A DNA stretch of 64,000 nt from NCBI GenBank assembly GCA_937884605.1, contig CALGDM010000006.1, forward strand, positions 1-64,000. Direction: 5' to 3'. A model generated the notes under the pieces. The model was not told where the DNA came from. It did no database searches and saw only the letters and a program-made list of their open reading frames with translations. This document shows positions 54,065-63,012 of this stretch, one piece after another (the stretch's first letter is position 1; every line of letters begins with the position of its first letter). This stretch comes from an uncultured Spiribacter sp. GTDB taxonomy: Bacteria; Pseudomonadota; Gammaproteobacteria; Nitrococcales; Nitrococcaceae. The position numbers and the translations under genes were made by a program.

Positions 54065-55684
54065 GTGAGACGCATCACCCTGTTGATCGGTCTGGTTCTG
54101 GCGTTATCCAGCGCCGGCGTTCAGGCCCGTCCGGCGTGTGGGGCGGCGGGTGCGACCCCGCTCGCGGCCATCCTCGGCACGGATGGCGAGGCAGTGCCGG
54201 CGGGTCGTGAGGTCGAGGTCCAGGCTCTGATCAGCGGGCGTTTTCCCGGCGATTCCGGGCTCAACGGCTTCTATCTGGTCTCGGAATCATCGCCGCTCGG
54301 GATTTTTGTCTATGCCCCCGATCTGGCACCCGCGGCCACTCCGGATCGTCAGACGCGCCTGCGGATCCGGGCTCACACCGGGCGTTACCGGGGGCAGATC
54401 CAGCTCGAGCGGATTGTGGCGATGACCCGATGCGGGGTCGGCAGCGTTCGGCCGACCCGGCTGGAGCCGGGGGATTCAGCGGCCTATGCACGCCTGCGCG
54501 ACCGTCTGGTGCGCCTCGACGGGCCGCTCGGCATTGCCGAGGTCTACAACCTGGGGCGCTACGGTAGCCTGCGTCTGGCCCGCGGCGGGCGACCGTTTCA
54601 CCCCAACAACGGCGTCACGGGCGGCGAGCGGCTGGATCTGCTCCTCGATGACGGCAGCTATCGGCGCGATCCGCGACCGGTCCCGCACACCCGGGACGGC
54701 ACCCGGCGGGCCGGCGATCGGGTGGAGCGGGTGACCGGGATCCTGACGCGTGCATTCGGGCGCTGGCGCATCCATCCCACCCGGGCGCCGTCCTTCCAGA
54801 CCGGCAACCCACGCCCGGCGGTGCCGGATCGTGGCCCGGGCCTGCGCCTGGTGCAGCTCAACCTGCAGAATTATTTTACCGACCGAAGCGGCCGCGGCGC
54901 ACAAACCGAGCGCGCCTTCCAGCGTCAGCGCGAGCGCTTGCAAGGCCTTGTGCAGGCGCTGGATCCCGACCTGCTGGCGCTGCATGAGGTCGAGAACAAT
55001 CCGGCGACCGTCGACAACCTGATCAGCCTGCTGAACGCGTCGACGCCGTCGGCGGATGATTATCGGGCAGCGGTGGATGACCGGGGTGACGCAGTGATTC
55101 GCAGCGTTCTTTTGTATCGTCCCGATCGGCTGAGTCGGCGCACGGGCGACCGCCAGTCGCATCCCGCTCATCCGCGCCAGCCGATTGCCGCCCGGTTCCG
55201 GACGCCGGACGGACGCGAATTCCGCGTGGCAACGGCGCATTTCAAGTCGCGGGGCGGCTGCCCGCAGCATGGCGATGTCGATCGTGGCGAGGGGTGCTGG
55301 GCGGACCGCCGCGAGGCCCAGAGCCGGGCAATGATCGACTGGCTGGAGGGGCGTCCCGTCCCGGATACCCCGCTATTGGTGTTATCGGACTTCAATGCCT
55401 ATCCGGCGGAGCGGGCGATTGCTGAGTGGACATCCGCCGGGTACCAGGATCTGCTGGCGCGCCACATAGCGCCCATGAATCGGTATACCTATAACTACCG
55501 GGGTCGCGCCGGCTACCTCGATCACGCATTGGCCAACCGGGCGATGCTCGCGCGGATTGCTGCGGTCAGCGTCTGGCCTATCAATGCCGACGAGCCCGCG
55601 TATCTGGCCCGCGAGGGCACCGGCGTCTGGCGGCTGTCGGATCACGATCCGATCATTATTGATCTGCACCCACCGACGCGATGA
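54065..55684 (+). CDS. Secreted endonuclease/exonuclease/phosphatase-family nuclease
   Basis: A 539-aa exported protein with GTG start and signal peptide (about 1-21, ending VQA). An N-terminal OB-like part leads to an EEP nuclease domain from about residue 260. Catalytic-type blocks are VQLNLQNYF, LLALHEVENNP (Glu), VATAHFKSRGG (His), VLSDFNAYP (Asp, Asn) and LSDHDPIIID (final Asp-His). It resembles ExeM/NucH extracellular DNases, which may feed on or remodel extracellular DNA. It follows relA by 3 bp. Confidence 0.87.
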   Translation: MRRITLLIGLVLALSSAGVQARPACGAAGATPLAAILGTDGEAVPAGREVEVQALISGRFPGDSGLNGFYLVSESSPLGIFVYAPDLAPAATPDRQTRLRIRAHTGRYRGQIQLERIVAMTRCGVGSVRPTRLEPGDSAAYARLRDRLVRLDGPLGIAEVYNLGRYGSLRLARGGRPFHPNNGVTGGERLDLLLDDGSYRRDPRPVPHTRDGTRRAGDRVERVTGILTRAFGRWRIHPTRAPSFQTGNPRPAVPDRGPGLRLVQLNLQNYFTDRSGRGAQTERAFQRQRERLQGLVQALDPDLLALHEVENNPATVDNLISLLNASTPSADDYRAAVDDRGDAVIRSVLLYRPDRLSRRTGDRQSHPAHPRQPIAARFRTPDGREFRVATAHFKSRGGCPQHGDVDRGEGCWADRREAQSRAMIDWLEGRPVPDTPLLVLSDFNAYPAERAIAEWTSAGYQDLLARHIAPMNRYTYNYRGRAGYLDHALANRAMLARIAAVSVWPINADEPAYLAREGTGVWRLSDHDPIIIDLHPPTR

Positions 55685-55754
55685 GCGGATTGGGCGACAT
55701 CGCCATGTTGCGCTGCTAATCTAGTCATCGCATTGTCATCCGTCGGGGAATCCC

Positions 55755-56549
55755 ATGGAAGAGACCGCGATCGAGCTGCGCGGTATACACAAGCGCTTCG
55801 GTGACCTGGAAGTCATCAAGGGTATCGATCTGACCGCCCGGCGCGGAGAAGTGGTGGCGCTGATCGGGGCCAGTGGCTCGGGCAAGAGCACCCTGCTGCG
55901 CTGCGTCAATCTGCTCGAGCGTCCGGATGCCGGTCAGATCCTGTTCAATGGCGAGTCGATCGATCTGCGCGCCGGTCGCGACGGCACACTGCGCCCCGCC
56001 CACCACGACCAGATCACTCGGGTGCGGGCGGGCATCGGATTTGTATTCCAGAACTTCAATCTCTGGCCTCACATGAATGTTCTCGAGAACGTCATCGAGG
56101 CCCCGATTCATGTCTCCGGCCTGTCCCGACGTCAGGCCGTTGCCGAGGCCGAGCATCTGCTCGAGAAGGTCGGACTGGGCGACAAGAAAAACGCCTATCC
56201 GGCTTTCCTCTCCGGCGGCCAGCAGCAACGGGCCGCCATTGCCCGGACCCTGGCCATGAAGCCCGCCGTCATCCTGTTTGACGAGCCGACCTCGGCCCTC
56301 GATCCCGAACTCGTCGGTGAGGTGCTCGGTGTGATCCGGCAGCTTGCCGAGGAGGGGCGGACCCTACTGATCGTGACCCACGAGATGCGCTTTGCCCGCG
56401 ATGTGGCTCATCGCGTTGTGTTTCTCGATGCCGGCCGGATCGAAGAGCAGGGGCCCCCCTCCGAGGTCTTCGGGCGGCCCCGATCAGAGCGCTGTCGCGC
56501 ATTTCTCGCAACCCATCTCTCAGAAGACGAAGGAGTGACACTGTCATGA
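55755..56549 (+). CDS. Polar amino-acid ABC transporter ATPase (HisP-like)
   Basis: A 264-aa ATPase with Walker A GASGSGKST, the signature LSGGQQQRAAIARTLA, Walker B VILFDEPTSALDPE and switch IVTHEM. The HisP/GlnQ family motif VFQNFNLWPHMNVLENV is present. It powers import of a cationic or polar amino acid (arginine, lysine, ornithine or histidine type). It starts the four-gene importer operon and overlaps the binding-protein gene by 4 bp. A 70-bp region precedes it, with no promoter I call. Confidence 0.9.
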   Translation: MEETAIELRGIHKRFGDLEVIKGIDLTARRGEVVALIGASGSGKSTLLRCVNLLERPDAGQILFNGESIDLRAGRDGTLRPAHHDQITRVRAGIGFVFQNFNLWPHMNVLENVIEAPIHVSGLSRRQAVAEAEHLLEKVGLGDKKNAYPAFLSGGQQQRAAIARTLAMKPAVILFDEPTSALDPELVGEVLGVIRQLAEEGRTLLIVTHEMRFARDVAHRVVFLDAGRIEEQGPPSEVFGRPRSERCRAFLATHLSEDEGVTLS

Positions 56550-57283
56550 TCCGTTCCATGCTTGCCTTGCTGCTTGGCAGCCTCATCGCCGTGCCCGTTT
56601 TTGCCCAGGACACGCTGCGCATCGCCACCGAAGGTGCCTACCCGCCCTTCAATTTCATCGACGCCTCGGGTGAGGTCAAAGGCTTCGATGTCGACATCGC
56701 CGAAGCCCTGTGTGCCGAAATGGGCGCGGACTGCGAGCTGGTCACCCAGTCGTGGGATGGCATTATTCCCGGCCTGATTGCAGGGCGCTACGACGCCATC
56801 ATCGCCTCGATGTCGATCACCCCCGAGCGCCAGGAGGCCGTGAGCTTCAGCGAGCCCTACTATTCGAACAAGCTGCAGTTCATCGCGCCCAACGCGAGTG
56901 ACTTCGGTCCGGGCGATGCCTCGGAGGCAGTGATCGGTGCCCAGCGCGCGACGATCGCCGCCCAGTGGCTTCAGGACAATGTCCCCGAAGCGGATATCCG
57001 GGTCTACGACACCCAGGAAAATGCCTACCTCGACCTTGAGAGTGGCCGTCTGGACGCGGTGCTCGCCGATGTCTATGTGAGTTACGAATGGCTCGAGAGT
57101 GACGAGGGTGCCGCCTACGAGTTCAAGGGCGACCCGGTCTACGACGATGACAAGATCGCCATTGCCGTGCGCAAGGGTGACGAGGCACTGGCCGAGCGTT
57201 TCAGTGAGGCCATCGAGGCAATTCGTGCCGACGGGACGTATCAGGCGATTAACGCCGAGTACTTCCCCTTCGATATCTACTGA
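56546..57283 (+). CDS. Periplasmic amino-acid-binding protein of the importer
   Basis: A 245-aa family 3 solute-binding protein. The signal peptide ends near VFAQD. The mature part begins LRIATEGAYPPFNFIDASGE with DVDIAEALCAEM next, and has IIASMSITPERQEAVSFSEP, all like the arginine/lysine/ornithine/histidine binding group. The mature sequence is clearly acidic, as expected for a protein exposed to high salt. It overlaps the ATPase gene and is 18 bp before the first permease gene. Confidence 0.9.
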   Translation: MIRSMLALLLGSLIAVPVFAQDTLRIATEGAYPPFNFIDASGEVKGFDVDIAEALCAEMGADCELVTQSWDGIIPGLIAGRYDAIIASMSITPERQEAVSFSEPYYSNKLQFIAPNASDFGPGDASEAVIGAQRATIAAQWLQDNVPEADIRVYDTQENAYLDLESGRLDAVLADVYVSYEWLESDEGAAYEFKGDPVYDDDKIAIAVRKGDEALAERFSEAIEAIRADGTYQAINAEYFPFDIY

Positions 57284-57301
57284 TCCGCCGGGCGACTGCG
57301 C

Positions 57302-57994
57302 ATGGATCTTCAGGGATTTGGCGCGCAGCTCGCCGCCGGCACCTGGGTGACGGTACAGCTTGCCATCGTCAGCATGGCCTGTGCCGTCATCCTGGGTTTG
57401 CTGGGTGCCAGTGCGAAGGCCGCCGGGCCGGCGCCGTTGCGGGCACTGGGTACGCTCTACACCGGCACTGTTCGGGGTCTGCCCGAGCTGCTGGTCATCC
57501 TGCTGGTGTACTTCGGCGCGGCAAACGCGATCAACGCGGTCGCTTCAACACTGGGCTATACCGAATACATCGCGCTGTCGCCGTTTATGGCAGGTGTGAT
57601 TGCACTGGCGTTCAACTACGGCGCCTACATGACCGAGGTTTTTCGCGGGGCCCTGGCGACGATTCCGGCGGGGCACCGCGAAGCGGGACAGGCCCTGGGT
57701 ATGGGCCGGGCCCGGATTTTTCGGCGTATTGTCCTGCCCCAGGTCTGGCGGGTTGCCCTGCCGGCCAGTGGCAATATCTTTCTCTCGCTCATCAAGGACA
57801 CCGCACTGGTGTCGGTGATTGGCCTTGAGGATCTGATGCGCGAGACATCGGTCGCGGTGGGGTACAGCAAAGAGCCATTCACCTTTTACGTCGCCGCGGC
57901 CTTCATCTATCTGGGGCTGACGGCGTTGACCACGCTGGCGATCCACGGGCTTGAACGCCGCACCACGCACGGCATGAGGACGCTCAGCGGATGA
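57302..57994 (+). CDS. Polar amino-acid ABC transporter permease (HisQ-like)
   Basis: A 230-aa inner-membrane subunit with about five spans. The EAA loop reads EAGQALGMGRARIFRRIVLPQ and contacts the ATPase. LFLSLIKDTALVSVIGL-type sequence (NIFLSLIKDTALVSVIG) follows. It pairs with the next permease and overlaps it by 4 bp. Confidence 0.9.
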   Translation: MDLQGFGAQLAAGTWVTVQLAIVSMACAVILGLLGASAKAAGPAPLRALGTLYTGTVRGLPELLVILLVYFGAANAINAVASTLGYTEYIALSPFMAGVIALAFNYGAYMTEVFRGALATIPAGHREAGQALGMGRARIFRRIVLPQVWRVALPASGNIFLSLIKDTALVSVIGLEDLMRETSVAVGYSKEPFTFYVAAAFIYLGLTALTTLAIHGLERRTTHGMRTLSG

Positions 57995-58677
57995 ACTGGC
58001 AGGTGATGATCGAGAGCCTGCCGGCGCTTGCCGAGGGGGCACTGCTGACGCTGGAGCTGGTCGCCGTCTCAGGGGTGTTCGGGCTGATGCTGGCCGTCCC
58101 CATGGCGATGGCGCGTGTTTCTCCGCGTGGGTGGGTCAAGGCCTTGCCCATGGCGCATATCTATTTCTTTCGGGGCACACCGCTGCTGGTGCAGATCTAT
58201 CTGGTCTACTACGGCAGTGGGCAGTTCGAGGCGATCCGGTCGTCGTTTCTGTGGCCCTATCTGAGCGAGGCGTACTGGTGCGCCATTATCGCCTTTACCC
58301 TGAACACCTCGGCATACACCGCAGAGATTCTGCGTGGCGCCCTGCAGGCGGTGCCCCGCGGCGAGGTCGAGGCGGCAGAGGCCGTGGGTATGACCCCCGC
58401 GCTGATCTGGCGGCGTATCCGCCTGCCCCGGGCGTTCCGGATCGCGCTGCCCGCCTATAGCAACGAAGTCATCCTGATGCTCAAGGGCAGCGCGCTGGCG
58501 AGCACCATTACCTTGATGGATCTGACCGGCGTGGCGCGAACCATCATCGCCCGGACTTACACCCCCATGGAGCTGTTTCTGGCCGCCGGACTGCTCTATG
58601 TGCTGCTTACATTCCTGATTCTGGGTGGGTTTCGGCTGCTCGAGAAGCGGCTGAACCGGCATCTGCAGCCGCGTTGA
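57991..58677 (+). CDS. Polar amino-acid ABC transporter permease (HisM-like)
   Basis: A 228-aa second permease. The EAA loop is EAAEAVGMTPALIWRRIRLP, and FFRGTPLLVQIYLVYYG is typical of HisM. It completes the channel. Its last 71 bp overlap the 3' end of the convergent GNAT gene, the largest coding overlap in the window. Confidence 0.9.
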   Translation: MNWQVMIESLPALAEGALLTLELVAVSGVFGLMLAVPMAMARVSPRGWVKALPMAHIYFFRGTPLLVQIYLVYYGSGQFEAIRSSFLWPYLSEAYWCAIIAFTLNTSAYTAEILRGALQAVPRGEVEAAEAVGMTPALIWRRIRLPRAFRIALPAYSNEVILMLKGSALASTITLMDLTGVARTIIARTYTPMELFLAAGLLYVLLTFLILGGFRLLEKRLNRHLQPR

Positions 58678-59290
58678 AGGCCCGTACCGCCTGAGTGCCG
58701 GTCCACGGCAGGTCGACCTGATCGCCGGCTGCGGCGGGCAGAAGGCCGCGGCGCCGGGGGTCAATGACCCACTCCAGGCGCGTGGCAACCGGCCGAAACC
58801 CGGCACGCTGGTAAAAACCCAGCGCCGCCGCCGAATCCTCACTGCAGGTATGCAGCCAGATGCGGCGGGCTCCGAGGGCGCGCGCGCCGGCCAGAGCACT
58901 GCCGATCAGCCGCTGACCCAGCCCGCGCCCGCGGGCGCCGGGCACGAGCCCGCAATGCAGTACTTCCGCCTGGCCACCGCTGCGCACAATCAGTTCACAG
59001 AATCCGGCCAGCCCGTCCTGCTGGTCGATGCGCCAACAGCAATGATCGGGGTTGTCCAGATCACAGGCGATGGCGCTCTGGCCCCGCGCCAGTCGATCCG
59101 ACCAGAGCCACGGATTGCCGACCCGGTGATACGCGTGAAGATAAGCCTCGACATCGGGGAACCAGCGCCGGGCCCCGCCAGCCCAATGGGTTGTCGAGTC
59201 AACGGGTTGCTCGAGAAATACCACCCGCGAGCTGTAGCCGAATTGATCGGGCTGATAGTGGCGCTGGAAGGGTTCTAGCGGCTCATTCAT
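58607..59290 (-). CDS. GNAT-family N-acetyltransferase
   Basis: A 227-aa protein with a C-terminal GNAT domain: the acetyl-CoA loop GARGRGLGQRLIGSAL and ALGFYQRAGFRPV. The N-terminal third is less conserved. ATG at 59290 (MNEPLEPFQR) is preferred; GTG at 59302 is also in frame. The final 25 or so residues lie in the overlap with the permease gene and look poorly conserved. Substrate unknown. Confidence 0.78.
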   Translation of the reverse strand: MNEPLEPFQRHYQPDQFGYSSRVVFLEQPVDSTTHWAGGARRWFPDVEAYLHAYHRVGNPWLWSDRLARGQSAIACDLDNPDHCCWRIDQQDGLAGFCELIVRSGGQAEVLHCGLVPGARGRGLGQRLIGSALAGARALGARRIWLHTCSEDSAAALGFYQRAGFRPVATRLEWVIDPRRRGLLPAAAGDQVDLPWTGTQAVRAFNAAADAGSAASRAAETHPESGM

Positions 59291-59332
59291 GGTATGACAC
59301 ACTCATAACGGGTCGTTATTGGATAGCGATTG

Positions 59333-59358
59333 TTGACACGACAGCGCAGCCGGCTGGT
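59333..59358 (+). promoter_or_regulatory. Weak candidate promoter for the secreted helical protein gene
   Basis: A perfect -35 TTGACA lies at 59333-59338. The best -10 is only TACTTT at 19-bp spacing, so the call is weak. It lies in the 115-bp divergent region between the GNAT gene and the gene at 59406. Confidence 0.3.
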
Positions 59359-59405
59359 ACTTTGCCGGCTTGTACTTGTACAGAACACACTGGATGGAGT
59401 CATCA

Positions 59406-59978
59406 ATGTCGCATTTACCTATTCGCCACTGGACGCGGCGCCTCGTCTTCACGCTTGCGATTGCCGCAGTCGGCGCGACGGGGCTTGCTCAGGCCCAGAA
59501 CTCGGATGGCCCATCGTCGAGTCGTCAGGAGCTGCAGTCCCTGCAGCAGTCGCTGGCATCGATTCGCGAAGAGGCGATCACCCAGAACCCCAATCTGGCA
59601 GACCGACAGCAGTCGCTGGAAGACCGGATGATGTCGCGGATGCGCGACGAGGGCGTCAACCCGCGTGAGGACGTCAAGCGCCTGCAGGATATCGCCAGTG
59701 AGCTGCGCGGTGGCGAAGTGGCGGAGGAAGAGCGGACCGCCATGATGGAGGAGTATCAGAGCACGCGTCAGGAGCTTCTCCAGGCACGTCGTACCGCCAT
59801 GCAGGACAGCGGTATCCAGGAAGACCAGATGCAGCTGCAGGAAGACATCGTCAGTGCCATGTCCGATATCGATGGCAGTGTTCCGCAGATGATCGATCGC
59901 TTCGAAACGCTTCGCAGCAACGTCCAGTCGCAGCGACAGTCGGGCGGCGGCGTCGGTAACGGCAGCGGCGCCCAGTAA
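59406..59978 (+). CDS. Exported helical protein of unknown function
   Basis: A 190-aa protein with a basic N-terminus and a signal peptide ending near LAQAQNSD. The mature part is almost wholly helical and charged, rich in Gln, Glu, Arg and Met, with likely coiled coil from about 40 to 165, and a Gly/Ser-rich tail. There is no lipobox Cys. I do not recognise the family. GGAG lies six bases before ATG 59406. It starts a run with a DUF2721 gene and a diguanylate cyclase. Confidence 0.7.
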   Translation: MSHLPIRHWTRRLVFTLAIAAVGATGLAQAQNSDGPSSSRQELQSLQQSLASIREEAITQNPNLADRQQSLEDRMMSRMRDEGVNPREDVKRLQDIASELRGGEVAEEERTAMMEEYQSTRQELLQARRTAMQDSGIQEDQMQLQEDIVSAMSDIDGSVPQMIDRFETLRSNVQSQRQSGGGVGNGSGAQ

Positions 59979-60002
59979 GCGCTCGTCAGCGGGGAGCAGG
60001 GC

Positions 60003-60398
60003 ATGGATCTGACGCTGGGAACACCGTCATTGCTGTTTCCAGCGGTCTCTCTGCTGCTGCTGGCTTACACCAACCGGTTTCTGGCGCTGGCCTCGCTGAT
60101 CCGGGATCTGCAGGCCCGCTACTCGAGCACCCAGCGGCGCAGCCTGCTGGCGCAGATCGATAACCTGCGTCGGCGCGTCAAGCTGATTCAGTATATGCAG
60201 GCGGCCGGCGTCGGCAGCCTGATGGCCTGTGTGGCCAGTATGTTCCTGCTGTTTGGTGGCTTCGTGTTGGTCGCGCGCTGGCTGTTCGGCCTCAGCCTGA
60301 TCCTGATGATGGTATCGCTGGCCTTGTCGGTGCGCGAGATCTGGATTTCGGTGAACGCCATCAATATCCAGCTGGCCGATATGGAGTCGGAGCGATGA
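60003..60398 (+). CDS. DUF2721-family membrane protein
   Basis: A 131-aa membrane protein with three spans: one at the N-terminus and two in the last half. The charged linker LIRDLQARYSST and RRRVKLIQYMQAAGVGSLM match DUF2721, a family with no known function. It lies 24 bp after the exported helical protein and overlaps the diguanylate cyclase gene by 4 bp. Confidence 0.8.
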   Translation: MDLTLGTPSLLFPAVSLLLLAYTNRFLALASLIRDLQARYSSTQRRSLLAQIDNLRRRVKLIQYMQAAGVGSLMACVASMFLLFGGFVLVARWLFGLSLILMMVSLALSVREIWISVNAINIQLADMESER

Positions 60399-61462
60399 AC
60401 GCGCTGCCAGGGGTGATTCTGCCGGGCAATGATCCGCGGCAGTCCCTGCGGGTGCGACGCTTCCTGCTGGCGGCTACCGTCTATGGCCTGGCCGTTGCCC
60501 TGATGGGATTGTACGTCCGTCAGGGGCTGCTGGCCGTCCCCGAATGGCAATTCCTGAGTCTGGCCATCGTGCTGGTGAATGCCGGGCTCTACGCGCTGCT
60601 GCGCAGCGGCCGCAACGAGCGTTTTGTCGATCCCAGTCTCACCGGGCTGCAGATGTTCATGGTCTGCCTGCTGATGGGACTGACCATGTACTTGCTTGAT
60701 GGCGGTCGAGGCGGGCTTCTGCTGCTGTTCCTGGTGCTGCTGATGTTTGGCGTGTTGCGCCTCAATGCCCGGCAGTTTACGGCTCTGGGTGGGTTCGCGC
60801 TGCTCTGCTATGCCGTGGCGGTGGGGGCTGTCTGGCAGCAGCGGCCGGAGGCCTTTAATGCCCAGGTGGAGCTACTGCATCTGGTGGCGCTCAGCACGCT
60901 GGTGCCCTGCGGCGGATTCTTTGCGAGTCACATCAGTCGTCTGCGGCGCTTGCTGCGGGACCGCCAGATCGACCTGCAGCGCGCCCGGGAAGAGGCGCAC
61001 GACCTGCGGGTGCTGGATCCGCTGACCGGCATCAGCAACCGCAGCGCCATCATCGCGTTCATTGACCAGGAGCGGCAGCGGGCCGAGCGCCTTGACCAGC
61101 CGCTGGCGGTCATCTTTATCGATCTGGTGCACTTCAAGCGCATCAACCGCGAATACAGCCACGCCACCGGCGACGAAGTCCTGCGCGAGGTCGCCCGTCG
61201 GTTGCGCGGCTGCGTGCGCGACATCGACGGTCTGGGGCGTTATGGGGGCGAGGAGTTTCTGGTGGCGTTGCCCGACGCCGACGAGGACGAGGCGCTGCGG
61301 GTGGCGAAAAAGCTGCGCAGCTGTATCGAAAGCCAGCGCTTTGCCGCCCTCCCGGTCCGTCAGCGTGTGCACTGTGCGCTCGGCACCAGCCTGTTCCATT
61401 CATCCGACCCGGATATCTGGCAGGCCATCGAGCGGGCCCGTATCGAGTCCGAGTCGCCGTAG
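60395..61462 (+). CDS. Diguanylate cyclase (membrane GGDEF protein)
   Basis: A 355-aa protein with about six N-terminal spans (to residue 190), a short coiled linker and a GGDEF domain from about 205. The active site is GGEEF at 284-288, and the inhibitory I-site R275-x-x-D278 lies five residues before it, so product feedback is expected. DPLTGISNR marks the domain start. It makes c-di-GMP. The signal sensed by the membrane part is unknown. Confidence 0.9.
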   Translation: MNALPGVILPGNDPRQSLRVRRFLLAATVYGLAVALMGLYVRQGLLAVPEWQFLSLAIVLVNAGLYALLRSGRNERFVDPSLTGLQMFMVCLLMGLTMYLLDGGRGGLLLLFLVLLMFGVLRLNARQFTALGGFALLCYAVAVGAVWQQRPEAFNAQVELLHLVALSTLVPCGGFFASHISRLRRLLRDRQIDLQRAREEAHDLRVLDPLTGISNRSAIIAFIDQERQRAERLDQPLAVIFIDLVHFKRINREYSHATGDEVLREVARRLRGCVRDIDGLGRYGGEEFLVALPDADEDEALRVAKKLRSCIESQRFAALPVRQRVHCALGTSLFHSSDPDIWQAIERARIESESP

Positions 61463-61482
61463 ACGTTCGGGAGTGGTGAGCG

Positions 61483-63012
61483 ATGGCCGTCGACACAGTA
61501 CACACCAATGAGTCTTTCAATGAGGCCGGTGAGATTGCGGCGGTTGATCTCGGCTCCAACAGTTTTCACATGATCATCGCCCGGCCCGACGAGTCGGGGC
61601 TGCGCACCCATGACCGGCTGCGTGAGTCGGTGCGGTTGGCGGCCGGGCTCGATGCCAAGAAGCGATTGTCCGCCGACGCCCGGGCGCGGGCGCTTGCCTG
61701 CCTCGAGCGCTTCGGTCAGCGGGTTCGCGAACTCCCTCAGGGCGCCGTCCGGGCGGTGGGCACCAATACCCTGCGACAGTCGCGCGACAGCCGGGCGTTT
61801 CTGCGCGAAGCTGAGCAGGCCCTCGGCCACCCCATTCAGATCGTCTCCGGCTACGAGGAGGCGCGCCTGATCTATCTGGGGGTCGCACACAGCATCGCCG
61901 ATGACGAGGATCGCCGGTTGGTGATGGACATCGGCGGCGGCAGCACCGAGTTCATTATTGGTGAGCATTTCGTCCCGCGCGAAATGGAAAGCCTGCACAT
62001 GGGGTGTGTCAGCACCACGCAGCGGTTCTTTGCCGATGGCGCGATCACCGATAAGCGCCTGCAGCAGGCCGAAATTGCCGCCCGTCGCGAACTCGAGCCA
62101 ATTGCCGATCGCTACCGGCGACTGGGATGGGAACGGGCCATCGGTGCCTCGGGGACCATTCGCGCCATTGAGCGATGCCTGCGCGAAAATGGCTGGACGC
62201 CCGGCGGGATCGATCAAAAGGGACTGCAGAAATTGCGTCGCGCGCTGGTCAAGGCCGGCGATATCAAGCGGCTCAAACTCGATGGCGTCAATGCGTCGCG
62301 GGCCGAGGTATTGCCGGGTGGCCTGGCGGTGCTTCTGGGCGCTTTCCAGCAGCTTGGGCTCGAGCAGATGGAGGCCGCGGACGGAGCGCTGCGGGAAGGC
62401 CTGTTATTTGATCTGATCGGGCGGATCCAGCACGCCGATGTGCGCACGGCCAGCGTTCGCGCGATGGCCGAGCGCTATCATGTCGATCAGGATCAGGCGC
62501 GTCGCGTGGCAACGCTTGTCGATTACCTGCGCGGCGAGGTGGCAACGGCCTGGGGGCTAACGACGCCAGCCGCCGGAGATACCCTGCAGTGGGCGGCCTG
62601 GGTCCACGAGATTGGTCTGGATATTTCGCACAGTCAGTACCACAAGCACGGCGAGTATATCGTGCGGCACAGCGACCTGGCCGGCTTTGCCCGCGAGGAA
62701 CAGCAACTGCTGGCGACGCTGATTCGTGCCCATCGGCGCAAATTTCCGGCCAATGCTTTTCGCGAGCTGCCTGAGGACTGGCAGAAATCCTCGATTCGAA
62801 TGGCGATACTGCTGCGTCTGGCGGTGGCGCTACACCGCGCGCGCAGTGACGAGCCCCTGCCGGCACTCACGCTCAAGGCCGCGGATCGGAAGTTGACGGT
62901 GCGTTTTCCCGCCGGTTGGCTGGATGACAACCCGCTGGTCGAAGCCGATCTGAGCGAAGAGGCCGGCTTTCTCGAGGCAGCGGGTTTTCGTCTCAAGATC
63001 AATCGCGACTGA
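61483..63012 (+). CDS. ppx: Exopolyphosphatase / guanosine pentaphosphatase (Ppx/GppA)
   Basis: A 509-aa ASKHA phosphatase. The first phosphate loop is AAVDLGSNSFHMII and the second VMDIGGGSTEFI, with ASGTIRAIE later. A C-terminal HD-like domain follows (WVHEIGLDISHSQYHKHGEY). It degrades polyphosphate from the end or pppGpp. It lies 20 bp after the diguanylate cyclase and abuts convergent ppk. Confidence 0.9.
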   Translation: MAVDTVHTNESFNEAGEIAAVDLGSNSFHMIIARPDESGLRTHDRLRESVRLAAGLDAKKRLSADARARALACLERFGQRVRELPQGAVRAVGTNTLRQSRDSRAFLREAEQALGHPIQIVSGYEEARLIYLGVAHSIADDEDRRLVMDIGGGSTEFIIGEHFVPREMESLHMGCVSTTQRFFADGAITDKRLQQAEIAARRELEPIADRYRRLGWERAIGASGTIRAIERCLRENGWTPGGIDQKGLQKLRRALVKAGDIKRLKLDGVNASRAEVLPGGLAVLLGAFQQLGLEQMEAADGALREGLLFDLIGRIQHADVRTASVRAMAERYHVDQDQARRVATLVDYLRGEVATAWGLTTPAAGDTLQWAAWVHEIGLDISHSQYHKHGEYIVRHSDLAGFAREEQQLLATLIRAHRRKFPANAFRELPEDWQKSSIRMAILLRLAVALHRARSDEPLPALTLKAADRKLTVRFPAGWLDDNPLVEADLSEEAGFLEAAGFRLKINRD

